Of a stretch of 64,000 nt of DNA, positions 34,901-45,896 are shown in pieces. Position numbers and translations under genes: made by a program. The notes beneath the pieces are model-generated. The model was not told the DNA's origin. It made no database searches and worked only from the letters and a program-made list of their open reading frames with translations. The DNA is from Puccinellia tenuiflora (lineage: Eukaryota > Streptophyta > Magnoliopsida > Poales > Poaceae), in NCBI GenBank assembly GCA_012064385.1, contig QRDG01001746.1:352075-416074 (forward strand), in the 5' to 3' direction. Each line of letters starts with the position of its first letter. Position 1 is the first letter of the stretch.

Positions 34901-35528
34901 TTATAACTTGTATATCAATATATACTTTCTGCATTGTCAACTTCTCTTGCTATGGGTTCCACTTTGACATGACGCAGCCGAGACACAAACTCATAGAAAG
35001 TGATCAAATCCTTCCCTATGACATAGTCTCCGGCATAATTCTTGAAGCTGGGGAGAAGCTAGCGTAGCACCCCATCTATCGCGAAATCGCCATTCATCTC
35101 GTAGTTCCAAACAAGCACTAGACGATGATGTATCTCATGCATTATCCTCAGGTGTTGTTCCAAGCAAGTGTTCTCTTCCATCTTGAGTGAAAGAAAACCG
35201 TTCAGACATTCGAACCTTAAAATTCTAACTTGTGCTGAAAACCTATTTTTCAGCTCACCAACAATCTCCATTGTAGTCAAGTTCTTGAATTGTCTACTTA
35301 GGTCAGAATTCATGAAGGTGCACATCATCCACTTGACTTTCAAGTAGGTGGTTCAAAACCACTCCATGTACTCTTCATAGCTTGCAGAAATGTTTGGCCA
35401 TTCTTTTAATGGTTCATCTAACACGTAGATCTCAGCATTGGTGTTTAAGACGCAGGTACTACTCAACAAATTTGACCCATCGAGACGCAGTTTTTCAGCA
35501 ACGAACAGACTACCGTAGTCGACCATGA
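34901..35528 (-). pseudogene. Copia gag relic of the Angela-like element
   Basis: On the minus strand an ATG at 35528 opens MVDYGSLFVAEKLRLDGSN, continues through YEEYMEWF, meets a stop, and resumes with TTYLKVKWMMCTFMNSDLSR. It then reads through EIVGELKNRFSAQ, EQHLRIMHEIHHRLV and LITFYEFVSRL-like sequence before the solo LTR at 34900 interrupts it. The arrangement is that of a Copia gag N-terminal half. With one in-frame stop and an insertion it cannot be functional. Confidence 0.65.
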
Positions 35529-36766
35529 TCTACAAGGATTTTTGCAAAGACATCTTAGGACTTTTGTTTATGATAATTTTAGTTCATCTTAATCAAAATT
35601 ACTATATGAACTCCCACTAAACTCAACATCTCTCAGGTTGTTTTAGTGACACATGATCCAAATCCACTACACCACGACCGATCATCACGTGAGGTGGTGC
35701 AGCTTCAAAGGTGAACATCGCCATGTTGATCATATCGTCCATATGACTCGTGTTTAACCTTTCGGTTCTTGTGTTCCGAGGCCATGTCTGTACATGCTAG
35801 GCTCGTCAAGGAAACCGTAGTATTTCCGCATGTGTAAATCTGGCTTACACCCGTTGTATGCGAACGCAGAGTCTATCACACACGATCATCACGTGGTGTC
35901 TCAAAACGACGAACTTTTGCAACGACGCATACTAGGGAAGAACACATCTTGATATTAACGTGAGAGATCACCTTATCATGCTACCGTCGCGATCAAATCT
36001 AAGCATAACAATAAGGTGCATAAAAGGATTAACATCACATGCAATTTAAAAATTGTGATATGATATGGCCTTTTCTTCTTGTGCCTTTGATCTCCATCTC
36101 CAAAGCACCGGCATGATCTCCATCATCACCGACATTGTGGCGCCTCCTCCATGGTTGCCATCACCAACTATTGCAACTACAACTATTGCTACTCTTAGCG
36201 ATAAAGTAAAGTAATTACATGGTGGTTCAATGACACGCAGGTCACATAAAATAATAGACAATCATCTGGCTCCTGTCGGTTGCCGTACTCATCGACATGC
36301 AAGTCGTGAAAGATTACAAACATGATCATTGCATACATTATCACAAATCACACATTGGCCATACCACATCACATGACCCCCTGCAAAAACAAGTTAGACG
36401 TCCTCTACTTTGTTTATGCAATTTTTACGTGGCTTGGGTCAATGAGATAGAACCGTTCTAATCTACGCAAAAACCACAACGGTGATATAGAAGTTGCTTA
36501 TTTACTCATCCTTTTTAAAGGCCTTCCATTGCAAATCGCATCTCACCATAGCTAGAGAAACAGACACCCGCCAGCCACTTATGGAATACAAGTCGCATGT
36601 CAATCGTGGAACCGGTCTCTCGTGCGTGGACGAGCAAAGTTGGTCTGGGCCGCTTCAATCCAACCATCCAACAAGATATGAAGTACACGCGAGAAGGTAG
36701 CAACAAAAATATCAACGCCCACAACTCCTTGTGTTCTAATCGCACCAATATCTATGAATAGATCTA
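35529..36766 (-). other. Leader region between PBS and gag of the Angela-like element
   Basis: Untranslated leader of the retrotransposon with no supported gene. It carries several CATCACGTG-like phrases (about 35684, 35888) and short AT-rich stretches. Confidence 0.5.
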
Positions 36767-36779
36767 GGCTCTGATACCA
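36767..36779 (-). promoter_or_regulatory. Primer-binding site of the Angela-like element
   Basis: Read on the minus strand it is TGGTATCAGAGCC, complementary to the 3' end of initiator methionine tRNA. It begins one base inside the LTR boundary at 36781. Confidence 0.88.
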
Positions 36780-36780
36780 C

Positions 36781-38539
36781 TGAAGGGGTCGTTGCATAGA
36801 AAACAAAAAATTTCCTACGAAACGAGCGGAAGAAACCCCACGATCTAGATATATTAGACGAAGGTAGCAAAGGCGAGATCCAATCTCTTACCCTTGAAGA
36901 TCGAACAAACGCGTTTTGTCGGTGCAGGGGTTGGCTAGTCGATCCCCGCAACTAGACTCATCTAGTCGCGAGGAGATGTATTATTCACGCGATCCAAGAT
37001 CCAATCCGATGGAGCACCGCATGAGCAGCACCTCCGCGGTATCCACACATACAGCTCGATGAAGACTTCCTCTCCTTGATCCTGCAAGCAAGGAGGAAGT
37101 GGCTCGTGAGATCCCAGCAGCATGACGGCGTGGTGGTGGAGATGGTGGAGGTTTTCCCGCGGACAGGGCTTCGCCAAGCCGTGTACGAGAGAGGAGGGAG
37201 GAGAGGGGTGGTGCGGATAGGGTATGCGGTACCCACGCCCCAGCCCTCCCCTCCTCTTTATATAGGCATGGGGGGATGCCTTGGCCCCTCCTCCAAGCCC
37301 TAGGGCCGACGGCTTGAGGGAACTTGTTCCCCAAGTCAGCCCCCTAGGGTTTTGGGTGCCTCCCATGGGCCAACCGCATGGGCCTTTAGGGAGAAGGTGC
37401 GGCCAGCCCAAGTGGGTTTCTGCACCTCCCCTCGGTCCATGTGGGCCTTCTAGGTTCGTGACCCCCCAAGGTGGGGCCCTTCGGAACCTTCCGGAACCTT
37501 CTAGAATCTTCCGGTACCCTGCTGGAATTTTCCCGAACTTTTCCGGAACCCTGGAAACCACTTTCCTTATATGAAACTTTATCTCCGGACTCTTCCGGAG
37601 CTCCTCGTGATGTCTAGGATATCATCCGAGTCACCGAATCAATATTCATTCACACCATCAAATATCTCAAGCCCTAGCTACATCGGAGCCTTAAGTGTGT
37701 GACCCTACGGGTTCGAGAACATGTAGACATGATCAGATCAATAATCAATAGCAGGACCGGGATGCCCATATTGACTCCTACATATTCAACAAAGTTCCTT
37801 ATCGATTGAACCACGATGCCGGAGATTCTTAATCTCGTATATGATTCCCTTTGTCTCACCGATATTTAACTTGCCCGAGATTCGATCGTCGATATCTCCA
37901 TATCTAGTTTCATCTCGTTACCTAGAAAATTCTCTTTACTCGTCCATAATATAGGATATCCGTGATTAACACTTAATCACATGGTTGCAACCTTTCTGAT
38001 GCTATATTACCGAGAGGGCCCAGAGATATCTTTTCCGTCACAAGGAAGGACAAATCCTACTCTTGATTCATGTCACCCAACAAATACCATCGAAGATACC
38101 TGAAAGCCACCTTTATAATCACCCAGTTACGAAGTGACGTTTGATGTCCACAAAGAATTTCTCCGGTAAACGGGAGTGACATAATCTCATGGTCTAAGGA
38201 AACTATACTTGGCATATACAAAAGCGTTGGCAATAAAACTGTACGACACGATCAATTGCAACTCTTTATTATCGGGTCTTGTCCATCACATCATTACTCC
38301 TAATGATATGACTCCGTTATCAATTGACTATAACAAGTCCATGGTTAGGAAACTCTAACCATCTCTTGACTAACGAACCTGTCTGGTAGAGGCTTACTAG
38401 GGACAACTAGTTGTTTATATTCCACACATCTATTATGTTTCCGGTTAATACAATTATAGCATGGATAATAAACTATTATCATAAACATGAATATGCTAAT
38501 AAACCATTTTATTATTGCCTCTAGGGCATATTCCCAACA
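36781..38539 (-). repeat. 5' LTR of the Angela-like element (1,759 bp)
   Basis: Bounded by TG...CA on the minus strand (TGTTGGGAATATGCCC ... CCCCTTCA). It aligns with the left LTR except for its outer 83 bp. It contains a TTTATATAGG promoter-like TATA stretch around 37258 (+ strand reading) as in the left copy (20932). Confidence 0.9.
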
Positions 38540-38761
38540 GGAGCGACGGTCCAATGGGTCCCACGCGTGGGAAAATTTCCGGATGAGCTCGGCAGGGCTG
38601 AGGAGAGAAGCTCGATCTCAGCTTCTCTCCTGGGCAGGGCTGAGAGTGCTTTTCTGCGCGAGGTAGGCAGGGCTGTGGAGAGAAAACCGGGCTACCAAAC
38701 AAATGAAAACGGGGTGGGAGGAGATTTTCTGTGTTCAAACGGGCTACCAAACACACCCTAA

Positions 38762-39095
38762 GGGCAAATCAACTCATTTCGTCCAGGGGTGTCCCTTGTT
38801 CACGCCGATAAAGGACAAAGGACATGATCCAACACGGAGAGTAAAAACTGGTTTTCATTCTGTCTGGTCTCCGTCGTGGCATAAACCCAGCCCAATGAGC
38901 TGGGTTTGCGTCCCTACACACATATGGCGGACAGTGGTGCGTGTCTGTATTGCTTATTTTCCGAGCCCGTGCGTCAACCTTCCAACTACCGCTCCCGGTC
39001 CTTTTCCTTACGTGTAGGGTTATCCATTCCGATGCCCCCGCCGTCGACACGGACCCTAGCCGTCCCTCACTTCCCCGTCGGCGAAGTGCCAGGAA
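38762..39095. other. Short spacer between the two nested stacks
   Basis: No gene or recognised repeat. Some GC-richer sequence at 38990-39070 lacks a credible frame. Confidence 0.4.
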
Positions 39096-39864
39096 ATGGT
39101 TGTAATGCCCCGGGGTTTTTCCCCAAATTAGAATTGCATGTTATTTTATTTTTGCATCATCATGACATCAGCATCATCGCATCGCATATTTTTTGCAACA
39201 AAAATTATTTTATTAAACCCTATTTTATTTTTCTAAAAATTGTTGGAAAAGTTTTATCAAGACAGTCGTCTCCGTTTTCTAAAATTATTTGACAAATTAA
39301 ATTTGCAAAAGAAAAAAAAATGTTTTGAGAATTGCGAGAGAGTAGCTCAAACCCAAAGCCCACCTAACCTCCAAACCCTAATTTTGCCCTGGTCTTTTTC
39401 TATTCCTACCCCCTGCATCTTGCAGCCGCCCTACCTTTCTGTTTCGTTTTCACGGGCATGCCCTTCCACCTCGCGTTTTGACCCTTTTCTTTTTTTCTTT
39501 TAGGTCCCTGGGACCTTATCCTTTTCTCTCTCTCTCCTCTCTTTTCTTTTCCCCATCTCTCCCGTGCTTCTTCCTCCTCCATCCCCGACGCAGCACCCGC
39601 ACCCTCCCCGATCCCGTGCTCCACCTTGCTCCACCACGCGCGCCTCCGGCCGCCTCACCTCGCCGGCGTGCCCCTGCGCCTCCATCCTCTCTCCTCTCCC
39701 TCTCCTCCTCTTCTCTTCTCCCTCTCTTCTCCGCTCGTCCTCTCCCCGAGCCCCGCATCCTCCCCTGCTTGAGCAGATGCCGAGCTGCTCCCGAGCCGAC
39801 CTCTCCCCCTCGCCGTCGTGCTCCTCTCCGGCCGGCGTTGCCCCGCCGCCATCGCCTCCCCGCC

Positions 39865-41178
39865 TGAAAGAGCATTTCCTAAACCCCTTTGGTTTTGTGT
39901 GTTAGTTAACAACACTAGTGATCATCTAATGTGATGCTAAGTGCTGCAGGTTAATAGTCATATTTTTTACCCTAAGCATCCACCACCAAAAAGGGAAGAA
40001 TTGGCTGAGTTCATTTGCTGCAGAACCATCCCTGGCCGGAGTCTCCGGTCTGTCAGGGCCGGAGTCTCCGGCCCCCTGGATTTTCCTGCCTTTCGCCAGA
40101 ATGTGGTGCGGCTCTGGTGTCCCTCCGGAGTACCACCGGAGGGTGCCCGGAGTCTCCGGGTGGCCGGAGTATCCAGCCCCTTGTGGCCGGAGTCTCCGGC
40201 CTGTCCAGCGTCATCGACAAAGCTTCCGCCCGGGTGCGGAGTCTCCACCTGCACCGGAGTTTCCGCCCCCCCACCCCCTGGCCGGAGTATCCGGCCCCTC
40301 CCCAAGCGTGCAAGGTGTGGTGCATCTCTGGAGTCAGTCCGGAGGAACCCCGGAAGAAGACCGTCTTCGGCCCTGCACCGGAGTCTCCGGCCCACTTAGG
40401 CCGGAGTCTCCGGTCTAAGTGACTTCCAACGGTCAGAAATTTCAGAGGGGTATAAATACCCCTCCACCTACCTCAGGACACTAAGCTCGCCCAGTATTTA
40501 TGAACCCTAATATTTGAGAGCTCAAAATCGCAAGATCTCCCAATTCCTCCATCCAAACACGTTGATCTTCGGAGGATTGAAGGATAAGACCCGGATCTAC
40601 ACCTTCACCAACCCGTTCTTCATTTCCCCCTCATTCACTTGAGGATTCTTGTTTCTAGGGTTAGCATTGTGTTACCCTAGAATTCTTGTACTTACTACTT
40701 GTTGTAATCATGACAGATGTGTTGATTTTGGAGCCCCCAATTAAGTTGTGGCTGTGTGCCCCAAAAACATTGTAAAGGCTCCGGATTCCGCCTCGAAGGA
40801 TTCCGATAGTGGAAGGTGAACCAAACCCTCGGGTGCGGTTCATCGGAGAATAGGGTGAGGCCTTTGTGGCATCTTGAGTAGGCCTCTTGTGGCGAGCTCA
40901 CACCCCTCCAATGAGACGTACTCCCTTAACAAGGAGGAACTCGGGAATACATCCTTATCTCCGCGTGCTTCCGCTTTTGGTTATCTCTTTACCTTAGTTG
41001 TCTTTACTTGTTTCGTTAATTGCCTAGTTGTTTTAGTTTACTTCTCATATAGGTAAATTCACCATAGTTGCATATCTAGAGAATTTACCTTTGTGTTAAG
41101 CCTAAAATCGAAAAAGAATTAAAAATTGGTGTAGCACCTATTCACCCCCCCCCCTCTAGGTACCCATACGATCCTTTA
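39865..41178 (+). repeat. 5' LTR of the Maximus-like Copia element (1,314 bp)
   Basis: It starts TGAAAGAGC and ends GATCCTTTA; the expected final CTTTCA appears to have lost one C. It contains TATAAATA at about 40451 as a promoter candidate and the C-run TATTCACCCCCCCCCCTCTAGG near its end. Confidence 0.82.
40031..40420 (+). repeat. Cluster of CCGGAGTCTCCGG palindromes in the LTR
   Basis: Around 15 exact or near copies of the imperfect palindrome GGCCGGAGTCTCCGGCC, or half sites, are spread over 390 bp. The same motif recurs inside the coding region at 45270-45350. Confidence 0.88.
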
Positions 41179-41180
41179 AA

Positions 41181-41194
41181 TTGGTATCAGAGCC
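41181..41194 (+). promoter_or_regulatory. Primer-binding site of the Maximus-like element
   Basis: TTGGTATCAGAGCC, complementary to initiator methionine tRNA, directly follows the LTR. Confidence 0.85.
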
Positions 41195-41230
41195 TTGGCT
41201 CTTAAGTTAGGCTTCACCGCCTAAGAGAGT

Positions 41231-44200
41231 ATGGGTGACGGTGATGGTGTTACGGGTAGTAGCACTCCCCCGGTGTCCATGGATGATCTCAAGAATTTGG
41301 AAAAAAGCTTGACATCATCCATTAACACTCAAATGGAGGAGTTGCGTGCTATGATGAGGCAACTCTTGAAGGCTAACACGCCACCCGCCACACCATCCCT
41401 AGAGGTCAATGCTTCCGCCGCGCATAGTGGAGAGGGCGAACAACACACTAATGAATCCCCTCCTAAAATTGATGATGGGAAGGAGGAGTACCATGGTGTT
41501 CCATTTAAGTACTCCGTCGACCCACCTATCCCGCATTATCATATAAACAATAGGGGTGATCCACCTAAGTTTAATCCATCTTGTTTTACTAATTGGCAAT
41601 TTTTGATGAGATCTCATATCAAGAGCGCTTCGAGCGAGCTATGGAGAATCATTCAAGTTGGGTTCAAGGCCGTCGATCCAAACAACATGACAAGAAGAGA
41701 AGTTGTGGATGGTCAACTCAATGACTTGGCTCTCAACATAATTCATACCGCCATGGGAGAAAAGCACATGTCACTCATTGAGCTTGCCACCACCGCCAAA
41801 GAAGCTTGGGATATTCTCACTCAAGAGTTTATCGGTAATGAGAGCATGCAAAGGAATAGATTTGAAGCTTTGAGCAACCAAGCCGAGGGCTTTTTCATGG
41901 TAGAGGGTGAAGATCATGAAGAAATGTATCGAAGACTCAAGACCCTTGCTACTCAATTTCGAGCCCTTGGTGCAACCTATGTGGATGATGCTTGGATCAA
42001 GAGGAAGTATGTGAGCGCCCTTTCGCCGTTCGAATCCACCGACTTGAAGAGTCTCCAAGGAAGACACAATTACTACCTCATGTCATCTAATGAAGTCATG
42101 CAAGAGATGGCGGCATACAAGGTAGCCGCCAAGAACACCGAAGATGCTCGAGCCCGAGCCATTGGAATGCATAGAGGATCCTCACTTGCTTTGAAGGCCA
42201 AGGTTGTGGAGCAAGACGATGATGATGATGAGGCTCAAGAAGATGTGTCACATTGGGATCCCAAAGAACTTCAAGGTACACTCAAGGACTATGCGGCTCT
42301 CACATCTAAAGTCTTTTGAAAGAGTCCGTCCAAGGCAAGGGATTTTGTCAACAAGGAAAGTGGAAGGAAGGAGGGTGGCCAAAGAGTTCGTTCGTGCTAC
42401 AATTGCCAAGATAAATATCACTTTGTGGCCGAGTGTCCGTTTGAGAACCGGGAACTTCATGGAGGAAAGCTTATTAGGAAGGACAAGTCAAAGGACACCC
42501 ATAAGAAACCTTTCTTCAAGAAGAATGCCATCGACAAGAAGCCTCCGAGAATTGTATTGCTTGCTCAAGAAGAGTATTCATCCGGGGAGGAAGAAGAAGA
42601 GCCCACAAATGAAGTTGCCGCCATTGCTATTGCTTCTTCATCATCTCCTTCCCTATTTGAATCCCCCAATGAGAATGTCTCCAACTCCTCCGCAAGATGC
42701 TTCATGGCTAAGACCACCGAGGTATCATCTCCCTCATCTCCTAAGGCAATGAGTAATATGGATGATGCTACTAGTCTTAAAATCAAAGAGGAAATAGTTG
42801 CTTTCGATCATTTATCACTAACATGCAAGGTCAAACAAAGAAGCATGTTGAGACTCTTATGAGTCAATATGGTGAAGCTCAAGAAATGCTTGAGATCAAG
42901 GGTAAGATTGAAAGAGAGGATGATATGGAAATTGCATCCTTGAAAGACAATCTTGAAGAAGAGCATGAGCTTAGAGTTTCTCTAGAGCAACAACTAGAAT
43001 CTATAGAAGAATCAAATGATGTAATTGTTGCTAAACTCATTAAAGAACGTGATCATGCAATTGCTAAATACAAAGCATGTAAGAAGGAAAAGGTCGAGCT
43101 TGGTGTTGGTCATTCTAGACTAACCGAGGAGCTAGAGAAGCTCTCCAAGGCCTACAAAGCATTAGAAAGTGAACACTCTACCCTCACCAAGTCGTATGAA
43201 CAACTTCAAGCTCAACCGCCTAAAAATGATATTCCTAGTTCCTCCACTCCCATTACTTGTGATCATGCGCATATCATTGAGGAAAATGCTAGGTTAAAGA
43301 TCAATCTTGCTAAGGCCATCTCCCTAGGTAAGAAACCTTTTGTAACTTCACAAAAAGGGAGAGTTGGTCTTGGGTTCGTTGAGGAGGAAAAGGAGAAAGA
43401 GAGCTTCATGAAGGATGCTAGAGCTCCTCAAGTTAAGAAGGCCAACGTTACTAGTGCTCCTCAAGCAAAGAGGATCCCTCAAGCAAAGAAGAAGGTCAAC
43501 ATTGCTAGTGGTGGTGCCACAAGGGGCAAAACCATTAGTGATGACTTTGCGGGAAAGACTAACCCCCACTATATTATATATGTTGATTATTATGGGGATG
43601 TCTATGCTAAGTTTATTGGTCCTAGAAATGTTCCTATTGCTCGTTCTATTTGGGTTCCTAAGACCCTTGTTGCTAACAAAAGAGGACCCATTGAAAAATG
43701 GGGACCTAAATACAAGCAATGATTTCTTGTAGGACTATGCTTCCGGTGGGTCGAAATGGGTGCTTGATAGTGGATGCACAAAACATATGACTGGAAGTAA
43801 AGAGATAATGACGGAGTTGAGACCAAATCTAAATGAATCAACCGTCACTTATGGAGATCGATCAAAATCCAAGGTATCGGGCTTCGGCAAGGTGGTAATT
43901 GCTAAGGATATCACCTTAGTAAATGTCATGCTTGTCAAAGACCTTGGCTATAATTTACTTTCCGTTCGTGCACTTAATAAGATGGGTTTCGCCGTCTTCT
44001 TTAATATTGATGTTGTGGTACTCTTGTGGAGCAAGACTCTAAAGGTCGCTTTCGTTGGGTACGTTGAGGATGATTTGTTTGTGGTTGACTTTTCGGGGGA
44101 AACCACTTCAAATTCGATGTGCCTATTCGGAAAGGCCGACAAGGGTTGGTTGTGGCATCGCCGCCTAGCCCATGTCAACATGAGAACTTTGCAAAGTCTT

Positions 44201-45896
44201 CACAAGGGTGGCCACATTCTCGGACTAAAAGAAGATGTCTCTTTTGCCAAAGATCGTGTTTGTAGGGCTTGTGTTGAAGGAAAGATGCATGATTCTCCCC
44301 ATCCTTCCAAGACTATTATTTCATCCAAGAGGATCTTGGAGCTCCTCCATGTGGATCTTTTTGGTGCCGTTCCCGAAGCAAGTCTAGGTGGGAAGAAGTA
44401 TTGGTTGGTGATTGTTGATGACTATTCAAGATTTACTTGGGTTTATTTCTTCAAGTCGAAGAGTGAGACCCAACAAACCTTCATCGACTTCTCCATTGAA
44501 ATGCAACGTCAACACAATGTCCCCATATTGGCAATTAGAAGTGATAATGGCTCCGAGTTCAAGAACTACACCCTCAATGAGTTTCTTAGTGAAGAGGGCA
44601 TTCGTCATCAATATTCCGCAACCTATACCCCTCAACAAAATGGTGTAGCCGAGAGGAAGAACCGGACTCTTATGGATATAGCAAGGTTCATGTTGGCGGA
44701 GTTTAAGACTCCGTTGAGTTTTTGGGCGGAGGCTATATCCACGGCTTGTCACTCATCCAACCGGCTCTACTTCCGCAAAGGATTGAAGAAGACCCCTTAT
44801 GAGATCCTCACCGGCAACAAACCTAACATCTCCTACTTTCGTGTCTTCGGTTGTAAGTGTTTCTATTTGATCAAAGGTTGTCGTTTAACTAAATTCGAAT
44901 CTAAATCTCTAGACGGTATTTTTGTTGGTTACGGTGCCGAATCCCACACTTATAGAATCTATGATAAAGCCTCACGGCATATCATAGAATCTTGTAGTGT
45001 GGTGTTCGAAGAAAATGACAGCTCCCAAGTGGCGCAATTTCATGTTTCCGATGTAGATGATGTAATTCCTCAAGAAGCCATAAGAAGAATGGGTGTGGGA
45101 TTTTTCCGCCCCGTTGATGAACCCCTTGTGGTGGATCGAGAAGGACAATGCTCTACTCAAGTGGAGCCTTCATCTTCATCAGATTTACAAGCAACTGCTG
45201 CTAGAGCCAATGATGCACCTGATCAAAGACAAACTCAAGACCCTCAACATTCTGTTCTGCCTCTGGTCGCCAGGCCGGAGTCTCCGGCCATCTTGACCGG
45301 AGAATCCGGTGGGCCGGAGATTCCGGTGCCCCAGGCCGGAGACTCCGGTATACATCCTGCAGAAGGGAGTGTAGCTCAAGATCTTGGTCCTTCCACCTCT
45401 TCCAATAATGTTGATATGTTTTCTGGGGATCAAGGTCGGTTTTCCAGTCAAGACAGGGACCCAAATGATCAAGATGATCAAGTGATACCTCCAAGATGCA
45501 ATGAGGATATCGAAGCCCGTCGTCGAGCTAGAGTTGCAAGAACCATGGAACTTCGTGAACATACTCTTGAGAAGGTTATTGGTGATGTGAGAGGCAAAGT
45601 GTCCACCCGAAGGCAATTGGCAAACTTTAGTGATCATCAAGCTCATATTGCCATGGTGGAACCGAAGAAAGTGTCCGAAGCTCTTGAAGATCCGGATTGG
45701 TTGCAAGCCATGCATGAAGAGCTCAACAATTTCGAGCGCAATAAAGTTTGGAAGCTAGTTGAGAAGCCAAAGGAGTGCCGCAATGTTATTGGCACAAAGT
45801 GGATTTTTAAGAATAAGCAAGATGAACATGGCATGGTTGTGAGGAACAAGGCTAGATTGGTGGCTCAAGGGTACTCTCAAGTTGAAGGCATTGATC
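41231..45896 (+). pseudogene. Copia gag-pol reading frame with stops, frameshifts and missing 3' part
   Basis: Gag begins MGDGDGVTGSSTPP and runs to a stop at 42317-42319. The same frame continues with the zinc knuckle CYNCQDKYHFVAEC. A frameshift near 42830 leads into a coiled-coil-rich stretch (EIASLKDNLEEEHELRVSLE and on) ending at a stop at 43720-43722. The next frame carries the protease site WVLDSGCTKHMTG, the integrase zinc-binding HHCC region, catalytic Asp in LLHVDLFG, Asp in IRSDNGSEF and Glu in NGVAERKNRTL, then KLVEKPKECRNVIGTKWIF of RT. The element stops at about 45896. At least three breaks plus the truncation make it non-functional. Between integrase and RT lies a spacer rich in CCGGAGTCTCCGG-type repeats. 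Confidence 0.9.

Larger units (their letters stand above)
20536..38539 (-). mobile_element. Angela/BARE-like Copia retrotransposon, minus strand, with nested insertions
   Basis: The 5' LTR on the right (36781-38539) begins, read on the minus strand, TGTTGGGAATATGCCCTAG, the start of Triticeae Angela/BARE-type LTRs. It is followed by a primer-binding site complementary to initiator methionine tRNA (36767-36779). The 3' LTR (20536-22218) is preceded on the minus strand by the polypurine tract AGTGGGAGAC. Internal sequence without later insertions is about 4.7 kb, holds only a broken gag relic near the 5' side, and shows no protease, integrase or RT motifs, suggesting a non-autonomous (LARD-like) derivative. 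Three later insertions lie within: a Gypsy fragment (22360-24390) and solo LTRs at 25122-30097 and 32254-34895. Confidence 0.88.
19846..38758. mobile_element. PIF/Harbinger-like element split by a retrotransposon
   Basis: The left end GGGTGTGTTTGGTAGCTCG at 19846 and the right end CGGGCTACCAAACACACCC at 38758 are inverted repeats with one mismatch. They are flanked by TAA on both sides (19843-19845 and 38759-38761), the 3-bp target duplication of PIF/Harbinger elements. Own sequence is about 0.9 kb (19846-20535 and 38540-38758), GC-rich and without a transposase, so it was non-autonomous. The 18-kb interval between the two parts is the nested Angela-like retrotransposon. Confidence 0.85.
39865..45896 (+). 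mobile_element. Truncated Maximus-like Copia retrotransposon
   Basis: The 5' LTR (39865-41178) is followed by the primer-binding site TTGGTATCAGAGCC and by gag, protease and integrase in Copia order. The element ends abruptly just after the start of the reverse transcriptase (ARLVAQGYSQVEGID), where sequence switches to the Gypsy LTR. The rest of RT, RNase H and the 3' LTR are missing, so no right target duplication can be checked. Preceding target bases are CCGCC. Confidence 0.88.

Noticed and set aside
40031..40420. CRISPR-like spaced palindromic repeats
   Set aside because: Spacing and units are irregular, there is no cas context, and the block is inside a plant retrotransposon LTR.
42823..43722. 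Separate coiled-coil gene
   Set aside because: It is a frame-shifted middle part of the Copia gag-pol region, continuous with gag before and protease after.
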